This document shows, piece after piece, positions 38,077 through 46,699 of a DNA stretch of 64,000 bases; the first letter of the stretch is position 1, and the number at the start of each line of letters is the position of its first letter. The stretch lies in assembly GCF_004025585.1 (NCBI RefSeq), contig NZ_QTZO01000006.1, positions 1 to 64,000 of the forward strand, in the 5' to 3' direction. The notes under the pieces are model-generated. The model was not told the DNA's origin. It was given only the letters and a program-made list of their open reading frames with translations, and searched no databases. The stretch comes from Pseudodesulfovibrio sp. S3. Lineage in GTDB: Bacteria; Desulfobacterota; Desulfovibrionia; Desulfovibrionales; Desulfovibrionaceae. A program made the translations under genes and the position numbers.

Positions 38077-40182
38077 TTATTTGTGTATCGCGCCGTCAAA
38101 GTGGCGGGCTTCCAATGCCGAGTCGCTGTCGTAGCAGATCAGCCCGCAACGCAGGCAGCGGTCAGCTTCGGCCATGGCATCGCTTTCCGAAAGCGTACCT
38201 TCCACCTCGTTGAAGGTGCAGTTGCGTTCGTCGCCGTGGCAGAGGTGGGGCAATACGGCCCGTTTCTTTCGTTCGGCCACGTCTATTTCCTTGAACAGGG
38301 TATAGGGAATCATTCCCTTCTGGGTCGTTTCGGGAACCGGAATGGTCCCCTGGGTCATGAAGTAGTGCATGGACCGTGCAGCCTTGCGGCCGTCGCCGAT
38401 GGCCGAGATGACCAGGTCCGGGCCGGTGTATACGTCCCCTGCGGTGAATACGCCGGGGATGGCCGTTTCAAAGGTCTTCTCGTCGGCAACAATGGTTTGC
38501 CAGCGCGTGGTCTCCAAGGGGCAGGCCCCCTCCTCGCCGTCTTCGTACAGGCAGGAGAGGTCGGGTTTCTGGCCGATGGCCGGGATGATCAGGTCGGCAG
38601 CCATGCGCTGTTCCGATCCTTCCTTCTTGATCGGGCTGCGGCGGCCGGATGCGTCCGGCTCGCCTAATTCCATTTCGTAATATTCCAGGTGGGTCGCGTG
38701 TCCGTTCTCGTCGCCGATGACGCGGGCCGGAGCAGCCAGGAACTTGAACTGGACGCCTTCCTCTTCGGCACCGACGATCTCTTCCATATCGGCAGGCATT
38801 TCAGCCCGTGTCCGGCGGTACATCAGGGTGACCTCCGCGCCGAGCCGCACACCGGTCCGGGCCGCGTCAATGGCCGTATTGCCGCCGCCGACCACGATGA
38901 CGCGCTTGCCGGTCTCCGGTTTCTGGCCCAGTGCGTGCGCCGTCAGGAATTCGATGCCGCCCATGACTCCATCCAGGTCCTCGCCCTCGGCGTACATGCC
39001 GGAGGCCTGCCAGGCGCCGATACCGAGAAAGATGGTTTCATATCCGTCGGCCTTGAGGGTCTCGATGGTGAAATCCACGCCGAATCTGGTGTTCATCCGT
39101 GTTTCGACCCCGAGGTCGAGGATGCCCTGGATTTCCCAGTCGAGGTCTGCCTTGGGGAGACGGTACTCGGGGATGCCGTATCGGGTCTGCCCGCCAAGGT
39201 GGGGCATGGCCTCGAAGATGGTGGGGTGATGACCGAGGCGGCGCAGGAAGTAGGCGCAGGACAGACCGGCGGGGCCGCCGCCGATGATGGCGACTTTTTT
39301 GCCGCTGTCCTGGGCACAGGGTATGACCAGTCTTTGCCCGGAATGGAGTTCGCGGTCGGCCACGAATCGTTTGAGCATGTTGATGCCCACGGTTTCGTCA
39401 ACGTACTGGCGACGGCACTCTGTTTCGCAGGGGCGGGGGCAGACCCGGCCACAGGTCACGGGCAGGGGATTGCGCTCCCTGATGGTCATCAGTGCGCCGT
39501 CGTAATCTCCGGCCTTTATCTGTTCTATATATCTGGGAATATTGATCTGTGCGGGGCATTTCTGGCGACAGGGAGCCAGGCAGTCCGTGGTCTGGTTCAG
39601 GTGGAGCAGCCGGGCGGACATGCCGGAGACGGCAATGACCCCGCGCGGGCAGGCGTCCACGCAGTTGCCACAGGCCTTGCATTCCTGCGGATCGATGACG
39701 GGCAACCCGTCTTGGCCCATCTGGATGGCGTTGAACGGACAGGCGCGGACACAACTGCCCAATCCCAGACACCCTTCGGGACAGGTCTTGGAACCGCCGT
39801 ACAACTGATGCGCGATCCGGCAGTCCAGAACGCCTTCATAGTGGTAGGCTTCGGCGGCGCGGGTACCGCCGGTACAGTCGCGGATGGCCAGCTCCGGCTC
39901 GCGTTCCACGACTTCCTGGCCCATGATGCCGGCGACCAGTTTGCTGGTTTCGGCATCGGCCACGATGCAGACCGAGGCCGACGCCTTGCCTGCCACAATG
40001 GCCGCAGCCGCGCCCGAGCAGCCGGGATAACCGCAGCCGCCGCAGTTGGCGCCGGGAAGATTGTCCTCGATCAGGCTGATGCGGGGGTCTTCCTTCACAT
40101 AGAGGAGTTTGGAGGCAATGCCCAGGATGGCTGCCGCCCCCAAGCCTATGCTGAAAAGAGTCAATCCGGAAGTCACTATCAT
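38077..40182 (-). CDS. rnfB: RnfB fused to a GltD-like NAD(P)H flavoprotein domain
   Basis: A 701-residue protein. Residues 1-~190 are RnfB: one membrane anchor (LTLFSIGLGAAAILGIASK), the NCGGCGYPGCSGAA cluster site, then two [4Fe-4S] motifs (CLGLGSCVRACPFNA, CKACGNCVDACPRGV). From ~205 onward it is a glutamate-synthase small-subunit-like module: CPAQINIPRYIEQIKAGDYDGAL, VAIIGGGPAGLSCAYFLRRLG for FAD, VIVVGGGNTAIDAARTG for NAD(P), GVFTAGDVYTGPDLV, and a final CLRCGLICYD. Ordinary RnfB is 180-330 residues. The extra domain could let the Rnf complex exchange electrons with NAD(P)H through RnfB. Last gene of the operon. Confidence 0.92.
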   Translation of the reverse strand: MIVTSGLTLFSIGLGAAAILGIASKLLYVKEDPRISLIEDNLPGANCGGCGYPGCSGAAAAIVAGKASASVCIVADAETSKLVAGIMGQEVVEREPELAIRDCTGGTRAAEAYHYEGVLDCRIAHQLYGGSKTCPEGCLGLGSCVRACPFNAIQMGQDGLPVIDPQECKACGNCVDACPRGVIAVSGMSARLLHLNQTTDCLAPCRQKCPAQINIPRYIEQIKAGDYDGALMTIRERNPLPVTCGRVCPRPCETECRRQYVDETVGINMLKRFVADRELHSGQRLVIPCAQDSGKKVAIIGGGPAGLSCAYFLRRLGHHPTIFEAMPHLGGQTRYGIPEYRLPKADLDWEIQGILDLGVETRMNTRFGVDFTIETLKADGYETIFLGIGAWQASGMYAEGEDLDGVMGGIEFLTAHALGQKPETGKRVIVVGGGNTAIDAARTGVRLGAEVTLMYRRTRAEMPADMEEIVGAEEEGVQFKFLAAPARVIGDENGHATHLEYYEMELGEPDASGRRSPIKKEGSEQRMAADLIIPAIGQKPDLSCLYEDGEEGACPLETTRWQTIVADEKTFETAIPGVFTAGDVYTGPDLVISAIGDGRKAARSMHYFMTQGTIPVPETTQKGMIPYTLFKEIDVAERKKRAVLPHLCHGDERNCTFNEVEGTLSESDAMAEADRCLRCGLICYDSDSALEARHFDGAIHK

Positions 40183-40219
40183 GATGCTGTATCCTGTCTG
40201 CTGGTTTTGGTTCCGGTTG

Positions 40220-40795
40220 TTAGATCATTCCCTTGAAAGCAAAGAATGTCAGGGACATGAGTCCGGCCATGATCAGGCCGATGGGTGTTCCCCGCATGGA
40301 CATGGGCAGTCGGCGCACGGCCAGTCTCTCGCGGATGCCCGCCAGCAGGACCAGGGCGAGCATGAAACCCATCCCCGAGGCAAAGGAAAACATGACCGAG
40401 TGCAGCAGACCGAATTCCTCCCGCTGGCATATCAGGGCGATACCCATGACGGCGCAGTTGGTGGTGATCAGCGGCAGGAAGATGCCCAGGGACTTATAGA
40501 GAGGCGGAACCATTTTCTTGAGGAACATCTCGACGAATTGCACCAGGGCGGCGATGAGCAGGATGAAGACCAGGGTCTGGAGGTAGCCCAGTCCGTATGG
40601 TGCCAGGACGTGATGCTGGGCCAGCCATGTGAAGCCCGTGGCCATGACCGCCACGAAGACCACTGCGCCGCCCATGCCTATGGCCACGCCGGAGTCCTTG
40701 GACGTGCCGATGAAGGGGCAGTTGCCGAGGTACTGGGCCAGGACGATGTTGTTGACGAATATCGCGCTGATGAAGAGGAGGAAGAATTCTTGCAT
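40220..40795 (-). CDS. rnfA: Rnf complex membrane subunit RnfA
   Basis: A 191-residue integral membrane protein with about six hydrophobic segments; NNIVLAQYLGNCPFIGTSK at residues ~15-34 and TTNCAVMGIAL are characteristic, with Cys in each half that hold the intramembrane [2Fe-2S] cluster in studied Rnf complexes. Length equals the family norm (~190). Gaps are 15 nt to rnfE and 37 nt to rnfB. Confidence 0.96.
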   Translation of the reverse strand: MQEFFLLFISAIFVNNIVLAQYLGNCPFIGTSKDSGVAIGMGGAVVFVAVMATGFTWLAQHHVLAPYGLGYLQTLVFILLIAALVQFVEMFLKKMVPPLYKSLGIFLPLITTNCAVMGIALICQREEFGLLHSVMFSFASGMGFMLALVLLAGIRERLAVRRLPMSMRGTPIGLIMAGLMSLTFFAFKGMI

Positions 40796-40810
40796 TGCCG
40801 GTTCTCTCCG

Positions 40811-41491
40811 CTATGAGCAGTTTGAGGCTTGACCGCAGCCGCCGCAGGAGCCGCAGTCATGGGTGGGGGCTTGGGCCGCAGCCAGGCCCTGTCGTTTGCG
40901 CTGGATGTTCTGCGCAAAGGTCATGAGGGCCAGAAGGATGCCCAGGCTGATGAACGCACCCGGGGCCTCACCCATCAATCCCAGTGGTTCGAAACCGTTC
41001 CAGGCTATGTTGGCGCCGAACAGCGTGCCGGTGCCGAGCGCTTCCCTGAGTCCGCCGAGGAAGGTCAGCGACATGGTGAAGCCGATCCCCATGCCCATGC
41101 CGTCGGCCATGGACATCAGGGGACCGTTTTTGGAGGCAAAGGCCTCGGCTCTGCCCAGGATGATACAGTTGACCACGATCAGCGGCACAAAGATGCCGAG
41201 CTGCTGATACAGGGGATAGGCATAGGCCTGCATGAGCAGCTCCACTGCCACGACCAGCGATGCGGAGACGGCGATGAAGCAGGCGATGCGGACCTTGGGC
41301 GGAATGAGTTTCCGCAGCAGGGAGACCACCAGGTTGGAAAGGGTCAGAACGAAGATGACGGCCATTCCCATGCCCAGGCCGTTGTTTGCCGTATTGGTCA
41401 CGGCCAGCACCGGACAGAGCCCCAGGACCAGCTTGAACGGGGGCAGGTCTTTCCAAAGTCCCTTTGAAAATTCTTTCCACAGTCTATGCAT
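40811..41491 (-). CDS. rnfE: Rnf complex membrane subunit RnfE with Cys-rich tail
   Basis: A 226-residue membrane protein, homologous to RnfA (VVNCIILGRAEAFASKN). It starts LWKEFSKGLWKDLPPFKLVLGLCPVLAVT, typical of RnfE. The last ~15 residues (HDCGSCGGCGQASNCS) are cysteine-rich, which ordinary RnfE proteins that I know lack; they could bind a metal or cluster. Located between rnfG and rnfA in the usual order. Confidence 0.95.
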   Translation of the reverse strand: MHRLWKEFSKGLWKDLPPFKLVLGLCPVLAVTNTANNGLGMGMAVIFVLTLSNLVVSLLRKLIPPKVRIACFIAVSASLVVAVELLMQAYAYPLYQQLGIFVPLIVVNCIILGRAEAFASKNGPLMSMADGMGMGIGFTMSLTFLGGLREALGTGTLFGANIAWNGFEPLGLMGEAPGAFISLGILLALMTFAQNIQRKRQGLAAAQAPTHDCGSCGGCGQASNCS

Positions 41492-41517
41492 TGTTCACTC
41501 CAGATAAGCCGCGTGGA

Positions 41518-42093
41518 TCAGGACCAGCTGTCGGCGAATTTTGTTTTGAGGGTGTTGTATATGACGATGGCGTCCCGGATGGCTGATACGGTTCCGGTGG
41601 AGGATATGGTCGCTCCGGACACAGCTTCGATGTCGCCGCCGTTTTTCTTGAGATTGACGGCGTCGATCGAATGGCCCTTGAACTGGGTGGTGTAGCCGTG
41701 TTCGACCACACGGGACCCCAGCCCCGGCGTTTCCTTCAGGGTGGTGATGCCGATGCCGGACAAGGTGTCGGAGCCGAGGTCGAAGCCGACCATGACGCCG
41801 ATGTTGCCCCCATAGCCCTTGCCGCTGGTCTCGAAGGCCACGGTTTTGAGGCTGCCTTGAACCATTGCCGGGAACACGGTGACCGTGCGTCCGTTGATAT
41901 CGAACTGCTTGCGATCCTTGATGGGATTGTTGTCGTAGTCGTTCAGGACCGAGACGATGGCGGGAGCCTGGACGTAGTTGAGCACCTGTTCTTCTATTGT
42001 GGGGGCCGTGGCCTCCTTGAGAGCGGCCAGGGTGACACCCGCAAGGCCGCAGATCAGGGACAGGACGACCATCATTTTGATCATTTCTTTCAT
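41518..42093 (-). CDS. rnfG: Rnf complex FMN-bearing subunit RnfG
   Basis: A 191-residue protein with an N-terminal membrane anchor (MKEMIKMMVVLSLICGLAGVTLAA) and an FMN-binding domain. The covalent flavinylation motif is SGATISST, near residue 165, with the Thr as the FMN acceptor modified by ApbE. GSRVVEHGYTTQFKG precedes it. I start at 42093; the very long open frame further 5' covers rnfD in another frame and is not real. Confidence 0.95.
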   Translation of the reverse strand: MKEMIKMMVVLSLICGLAGVTLAALKEATAPTIEEQVLNYVQAPAIVSVLNDYDNNPIKDRKQFDINGRTVTVFPAMVQGSLKTVAFETSGKGYGGNIGVMVGFDLGSDTLSGIGITTLKETPGLGSRVVEHGYTTQFKGHSIDAVNLKKNGGDIEAVSGATISSTGTVSAIRDAIVIYNTLKTKFADSWS

Positions 42094-42095
42094 GG

Positions 42096-43046
42096 TTACC
42101 TCGCGCCGAAAGGCCGGGGGCGGATGCGCTCGAAGGCCGGGGTGAAAAGGTTGGCGATCAGGATGGCAAAGGGAACGCCGTCCGGATACGTGCCGTACAC
42201 GCGGATGATGACGATCATCATGCCGATGAGCAGGCCGAACAGGAGCATCGGAATCTGCCTGTTGGGCGAGGACGGACCGTCCGTGGCCAAAAAGAATGCG
42301 CCGAAGAGCGTGGACCCGGTGAGCAGGTGAAACGCAGGCGTGGCGTAGACGCCCGGCGTCAGCATGTTGAACAGTCCGGCCGTGAGCAGTACGCCGCTGA
42401 TGACGCCGACGGGGATTATGGACGAGATGTGCTTTTTGACCACGAGGAAAACGCCGCCCAGAAGCACTCCGGCAGCCTGGACCGCACCGAGGCCACCCAG
42501 CTGCTTGCCGATGAAGAGTTGCTTCGTGTCGGTGATCATGACCGCGTCCAGACCGAAATTCTTGAGTTGGCCAAGGGGATAGGTCAGGTCCATGGTCAGC
42601 ATGGAGGCGTCGACATCCATGAACACCGGCCAGGAAATACGGCATATGGCCCAGCCGATGAGCGGGGCGCAGAAGGGGCTGCCGCCCAGGGGGCCGAAGA
42701 TCATCTTTCCGAGGGCAATTGAGGCTGCACTGCCGAAGACGACCAGCCACCAGGGAGCCGAGGCGGGCAGCAGAAAGGCGAAGGATAGCCCCACCGTGAA
42801 GGCGTGGAGGTCCGCGATGTCGGAGTCCCGGCCCATGAAACGGTGACAGGCGGCCTCGGCCAGGACAGCGGCGCTCATGGACAGGGCCATGACCCGGAGT
42901 GCGGGCATGCCGAAATTGCCGACGCTCATGGCGGCCGCAGGGACCATGGCCAGGAGGATGGCAAACATTCTGCCCCGTACCGAAGAGCCGCAGTGGCTGT
43001 GGGGTGGGACGGAGACCGTGAGGGCAAAGGGTGTGAGGGGCTTCAC
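42096..43046 (-). CDS. rnfD: Rnf complex membrane subunit RnfD
   Basis: A 316-residue membrane protein of the NqrB/RnfD family. GTG at 43046 has GAGGA 9 nt upstream and starts 2 nt after rnfC; the open frame further 5' lies inside rnfC. Multiple hydrophobic segments occur. FFLATDGPSSPNRQ is similar to the D/ATDPxT region; the acceptor Thr for covalent FMN seen in other RnfD proteins is not obvious here (S-S-P instead), so covalent FMN is uncertain. Confidence 0.9.
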   Translation of the reverse strand: MKPLTPFALTVSVPPHSHCGSSVRGRMFAILLAMVPAAAMSVGNFGMPALRVMALSMSAAVLAEAACHRFMGRDSDIADLHAFTVGLSFAFLLPASAPWWLVVFGSAASIALGKMIFGPLGGSPFCAPLIGWAICRISWPVFMDVDASMLTMDLTYPLGQLKNFGLDAVMITDTKQLFIGKQLGGLGAVQAAGVLLGGVFLVVKKHISSIIPVGVISGVLLTAGLFNMLTPGVYATPAFHLLTGSTLFGAFFLATDGPSSPNRQIPMLLFGLLIGMMIVIIRVYGTYPDGVPFAILIANLFTPAFERIRPRPFGAR

Positions 43047-43048
43047 TG

Positions 43049-44152
43049 TTACAATTCCTCCCCGATTCGGGCCTTGGCAAGGGCCAATTCGTTTTTCGCA
43101 AACCGTATGTATTGGAGCATGGGACGGTGTGCGAGACAGAAGAATCCGCACAGGCCGCATTCGAAACAGGCCTTGACCCCTTCGGCCTCGGCCTTGTCGA
43201 ACATGCCGAATTCCGCAAAGCTGGTGATCATGGCCGGGTCGAGCCGGGCCGGACATCTGCGGACGCATTCTCCGCACCCCACGCAGGCGGTATCCATGGT
43301 GACCGGGGCCGGATTTTTGACCAGGGCCACGGCGCTGGTGTCCCGGTCCACTCCCTGAGTGACCGAGGCTGCCGCCCGACCTCGCAGGATTCCGCCGAGG
43401 ATGATGCGATCCCGGTCGGACGGTGTTGTCCCGACCTGTTCCAGGATGGACCCGACGGCTTTGCCGAGGGGCACCATTCGGCTTTCGCCGTCAACGGAGA
43501 CCGGAGTTTCCATTATCGGAAGGCCGGTCTTCATGATGCGGCCGACGTGGTAGAGTTTTTCCAGGCCGATGACCACCGTGTCTGCCGGGGCTTCCTGGCC
43601 GGTGACGGCCAGGGCTACCAAAGGGTCGAGTCCGGCCGGGTATTGGGCGGAGATCCCGACGGTGGGCAGGTCTCCCAAGGTGTGAGAGGAACCCTTGAGC
43701 GTGGCCAAGACGAGCAGCCTTGGGGTATAGAGTGCCCGAACGGTTTCAAGGCCGCACTCAAGGGTTTCATCGGGGGAGGCAAGAAGGGTTTCGCGGATCA
43801 GGATGCCGGGTTCGGCATCAATACCGTTGATGATCAGGTTTTCAGTGCATCCGTTCAACGGAGACAGGTCCGCGCCGAATTCGAGAAGCTTTCGGTACAG
43901 GGCCTCTCCCGACAGGTCCGAAAGAACCGAGGGTTCGACCTCCCCGCCGTCCTGGGCGGAGATGCGGATGCGGAAGGTGTCCACATGGCTGACTGTTCCG
44001 GCAATGGGGGTGTGGATGTCCCCGACGCCTTGGGTCGAAGACGTGGCCAGTCGTTCTCCCCGTTTGACTGTCTGTCCGCATGTCACCAGCGGGCAGTGTC
44101 GCATCAGGGTCAGTTCGGCCTGTTCCATTGTAGTAATGTCTGGGGTGTTCAT
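43049..44152 (-). CDS. rnfC: Rnf complex peripheral subunit RnfC
   Basis: A 367-residue protein, short for RnfC. The middle part (NGIDAEPGILIRETLLASPDETLECGLE) corresponds to the NADH/FMN-binding domain and the C-terminal part has two cluster motifs, CVGCGECVRRCPARL and CFECGLCGFFCLAHR (Leu replaces the usual Pro after the last Cys). ATG 44152 is 7 nt after dhcA. Some glycine-rich NADH-binding sequence usual in RnfC appears reduced, so the physiological donor may differ. Confidence 0.9.
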   Translation of the reverse strand: MNTPDITTMEQAELTLMRHCPLVTCGQTVKRGERLATSSTQGVGDIHTPIAGTVSHVDTFRIRISAQDGGEVEPSVLSDLSGEALYRKLLEFGADLSPLNGCTENLIINGIDAEPGILIRETLLASPDETLECGLETVRALYTPRLLVLATLKGSSHTLGDLPTVGISAQYPAGLDPLVALAVTGQEAPADTVVIGLEKLYHVGRIMKTGLPIMETPVSVDGESRMVPLGKAVGSILEQVGTTPSDRDRIILGGILRGRAAASVTQGVDRDTSAVALVKNPAPVTMDTACVGCGECVRRCPARLDPAMITSFAEFGMFDKAEAEGVKACFECGLCGFFCLAHRPMLQYIRFAKNELALAKARIGEEL

Positions 44153-44159
44153 GGTCCGT

Positions 44160-44924
44160 TTACCTGGTGATGTGGCATTGGTTGCATTCATCGGGGCCGT
44201 AGGGACCGACACCCATGGATTCGTGACAGGACAGGCACTGGTCATGGAATGCGTTCATCCGGGGGATGACGAGTTCCCTGACTTCCACATCGTGACAGTC
44301 GCTGCACGATGTGTAGTCACCTTGGTATTTGGTCATATCCACCGAGTTGTGGCACGTCTTGCAACTGGACAGGCCCTTGTCGAACATGTCGTCATGGCAG
44401 TTGGCGCAACTCTCGTGGCCCGCTTCACGCATACTGAGGAGGCCGTTAACGGGTTTTTCCTGGTGGCAGTTGGTGCACTTTTGAGGTTCGGGTTCGATTT
44501 CAGCGCCGTGATGGCAGTCCGAACAGTCGCTGGCAAACCCCGTGTGCTCGTCGTGATCAAAGTTGACGGAGCTGTATTCCACATGGTGGCAGCGGACGCA
44601 GTAGGATTCATCCTTGAAGGAATCTATATGTTCCGTGACGAATTGTTCATTAAATTCATTGGGGTGGCATGACCCGCAAGCCAGGGCGGAATCGTTTTCC
44701 GTGACCGGGGCCGACTGCCTGTCGTGGTGGCATTGGGCACAGTCGATCTGATAGTCCCGGTGGTGCGTCAGGTGGGAGAAAATGACTTTGCCCCCATTGT
44801 TCTTGAACAGGATTCTGACCGGCATGTGCTGCGTTTTGCCCGGCTGGACGTAGCCGAAAACGGCAACGGCCAGGAGTGCTGCTACTGCCAGCATGATCGG
44901 GATTGTTTTCGGTTTTGGGCGCAT
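44160..44924 (-). CDS. dhcA: Decaheme c-type cytochrome associated with Rnf
   Basis: A 254-residue exported cytochrome. ATG 44924 (GAGAGG 4 nt upstream) starts a signal anchor (PIMLAVAALLAVAVFGYV). There are exactly ten CxxCH motifs: CAQCH, CGSCH, CVRCH, CSDCH, CTNCH, CANCH, CKTCH, CSDCH, CLSCH and CNQCH, and extra His for axial ligation. In Desulfovibrio such a cytochrome precedes rnfCDGEAB and is thought to link Rnf to the periplasmic cytochrome pool. First gene of the operon; no clear promoter in the ~60 nt between it and the upstream terminator. Confidence 0.93.
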   Translation of the reverse strand: MRPKPKTIPIMLAVAALLAVAVFGYVQPGKTQHMPVRILFKNNGGKVIFSHLTHHRDYQIDCAQCHHDRQSAPVTENDSALACGSCHPNEFNEQFVTEHIDSFKDESYCVRCHHVEYSSVNFDHDEHTGFASDCSDCHHGAEIEPEPQKCTNCHQEKPVNGLLSMREAGHESCANCHDDMFDKGLSSCKTCHNSVDMTKYQGDYTSCSDCHDVEVRELVIPRMNAFHDQCLSCHESMGVGPYGPDECNQCHITR

Positions 44925-44986
44925 CGTTCCTCTCAGTCGCACTGTCTTCGTTTTTCAAATGGGTAAGGGGATGGTGTCAGTGAAAT

Positions 44987-45016
44987 CCTGTGGGCGGCAT
45001 TAAAGCCGCCCACAGG
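44987..45016 (-). terminator. Terminator of the C4-dicarboxylate operon
   Basis: Perfect 12-bp GC-rich stem (44987-44998 with 45005-45016), 6-nt loop, 10 nt past the stop of the DASS transporter gene. Only a short T run follows (ATTTCA), but stem strength is high. Confidence 0.75.
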
Positions 45017-45025
45017 GGTGAGTGT

Positions 45026-46573
45026 TTACTTGGGTATGACGGCCCAATCCGGTACGACATTGAGGTCTACGCCCCAAAGGATCGGCAGGAGGTACACGAC
45101 AAATACCGTGATCAGGATGGTGCCGATGATATTCAGCCAGACACCGGTCTTGGCCATTTGTTTGATCGAGACGCATCCGCTGCCGAAAATAACGGCATTG
45201 GGAGGCGTGGCGACCGGGAGCATGAAGGCAAAGGAGGCGGCGACACATGCGCCGACGATGGTGGCGTAGGGATTGACGCCCATGGCAATGGCTGCACTGC
45301 CCATGATCGGGACGAGCAGGGTGGCGGTGGCGGTGTTCGAGGTGATCTCCGTCAGGAAGATGGTGATCAGGACGACGGCGCCGACGAAGACCAGGATGCT
45401 GGTGCCTTCAAGGCCGCCGAGCTGGGAGGCGATGTAGGCAGCCAGACCCGTCTTGGCAAAACCGTTGGCAATGGCCAGACCACCGCCGAAGAGCAGGATG
45501 ACGTCCCAGGGAATCTTGACCGCGGTTTTCCAGTCCAGGAGAAATTCGCCCTTCTTGAAGTTGACCGGGATGGCAAAGAGGATCAGTGAGCCGAGGATAC
45601 CGATGGTGGCATCGCCGATGTACTTGAAGTGGGGCATGATATCGATGACGAAAGGCATGTCCGCCATGAAGCCGCGAGCCAGCCAGAAGGTGGCCACGAA
45701 ACAGCCGACGACGACGATTTTTTTCTCCTCGCTGGTCATGGGGCCGAGCTTTTTGACTTCGTCGCTGATAATCTTTTCGCCGCCGGCGATCCGCATGTCA
45801 CCCATGGGGAAGAGGAACTTGGTCATTATGAACCAGGAGGTCGCAATCATGATGATGGACAGGGGAACTCCGAAGAGCATCCATTGGCCGAAACCGATCT
45901 GCACGCCGAACATTTTTTCCATCATGCCGGCCATGACCGTGTTGGGCGGGGTGCCGATGATGGTGGCCACACCACCCATGGAGGCAGCGTAGGCAATGCC
46001 GAGCATGAGACATTTGCCGAAGTTGTATTCCGGGCTGTTGCCGCTGGAGGGACATGCACGAAGGGTGTCGGAATCAAAGCCTGTGGCCTGCTGGATGACG
46101 GCCAGGCCGATGGGCACCATCATCATGGCGGTGGCGGTGTTGGACACCCACATGGACAGGAATCCGGTGGCCACCATGAAGCCCATGATCATGCGTCCGG
46201 GACTGGTGCCGATGGCCCTGATGGTCAGCAGGGCCACACGTCTGTGCAGGCTCCACCGCTCCATGGTCACGGCCAGGAAGAAGCCGCCCATGAACAGATA
46301 GATCAGGTGGTTGGCGTACGGGGCGGTGGACGCACTGGATTTCATTATTCCCAGCAAGGGGAACAGGGCGATGGGGAGCAGGGACGTTGCCGGGATGGGG
46401 ATGGCTTCGGTGATCCACCAGATGGCCATGAGGGCGGTGACCGCCGCCACGCGCCAGGCTTCGATCTTCATGCCTTCCGGGGCCGGTATGAACATCATCA
46501 GGATAAAGACAATGGGTCCGAGAAAGAACCCGATCCTTTTACCGCTTCCGCTTTCTTCTGCTTGCGCACTCAT
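45026..46573 (-). CDS. DASS/SLC13-family sodium:dicarboxylate symporter
   Basis: A 515-residue transporter with about 11-12 membrane segments. FLSMWVSNTATAMMMVPIG and LTEITSNTATATLLVPIMG are the paired SNT motifs that bind substrate carboxylates and sodium. GGATIIGTPPNTV and the DASS signature near the end, ASFAFMLPVATPPNAVIFGSG, agree. I chose the ATG at 46573 with GAGG 9 nt upstream; ATGs at 46579 and 46588 are alternatives. The context (fumarase, malic enzyme, fumarate reductase) makes fumarate, malate or succinate the likely substrate. Confidence 0.92.
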   Translation of the reverse strand: MSAQAEESGSGKRIGFFLGPIVFILMMFIPAPEGMKIEAWRVAAVTALMAIWWITEAIPIPATSLLPIALFPLLGIMKSSASTAPYANHLIYLFMGGFFLAVTMERWSLHRRVALLTIRAIGTSPGRMIMGFMVATGFLSMWVSNTATAMMMVPIGLAVIQQATGFDSDTLRACPSSGNSPEYNFGKCLMLGIAYAASMGGVATIIGTPPNTVMAGMMEKMFGVQIGFGQWMLFGVPLSIIMIATSWFIMTKFLFPMGDMRIAGGEKIISDEVKKLGPMTSEEKKIVVVGCFVATFWLARGFMADMPFVIDIMPHFKYIGDATIGILGSLILFAIPVNFKKGEFLLDWKTAVKIPWDVILLFGGGLAIANGFAKTGLAAYIASQLGGLEGTSILVFVGAVVLITIFLTEITSNTATATLLVPIMGSAAIAMGVNPYATIVGACVAASFAFMLPVATPPNAVIFGSGCVSIKQMAKTGVWLNIIGTILITVFVVYLLPILWGVDLNVVPDWAVIPK

Positions 46574-46658
46574 TCTCATTTTCCTCATTTGTCTTGCGGC
46601 TTGTGCCGCTGATTGGACCGCAACCCCAGTGTTGGTACTCTGAGGCTCATGGACATAA

Positions 46659-46688
46659 GCCGGGCAGGGACCCTTAACCCTGCCCGGC
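46659..46688 (-). terminator. Hairpin between malic enzyme and transporter genes
   Basis: 11-bp stem (46659-46669 with 46678-46688), 8-nt loop, 11 nt past the malic enzyme stop. No T run, so it probably gives partial termination or 3'-end protection within the operon. Confidence 0.6.
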
Positions 46689-46699
46689 GGGTATACTGC

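Noticed and set aside
38689-40236. 515-codon open frame on the + strand
   Set aside because: Antisense to rnfB, whose cluster and dinucleotide motifs are unmistakable; the translation shows no recognisable family.
41518-43218. 566-codon minus frame read as one protein
   Set aside because: Only the last 191 codons (rnfG) are real; the upstream part overlaps rnfD in another frame and has no motifs.
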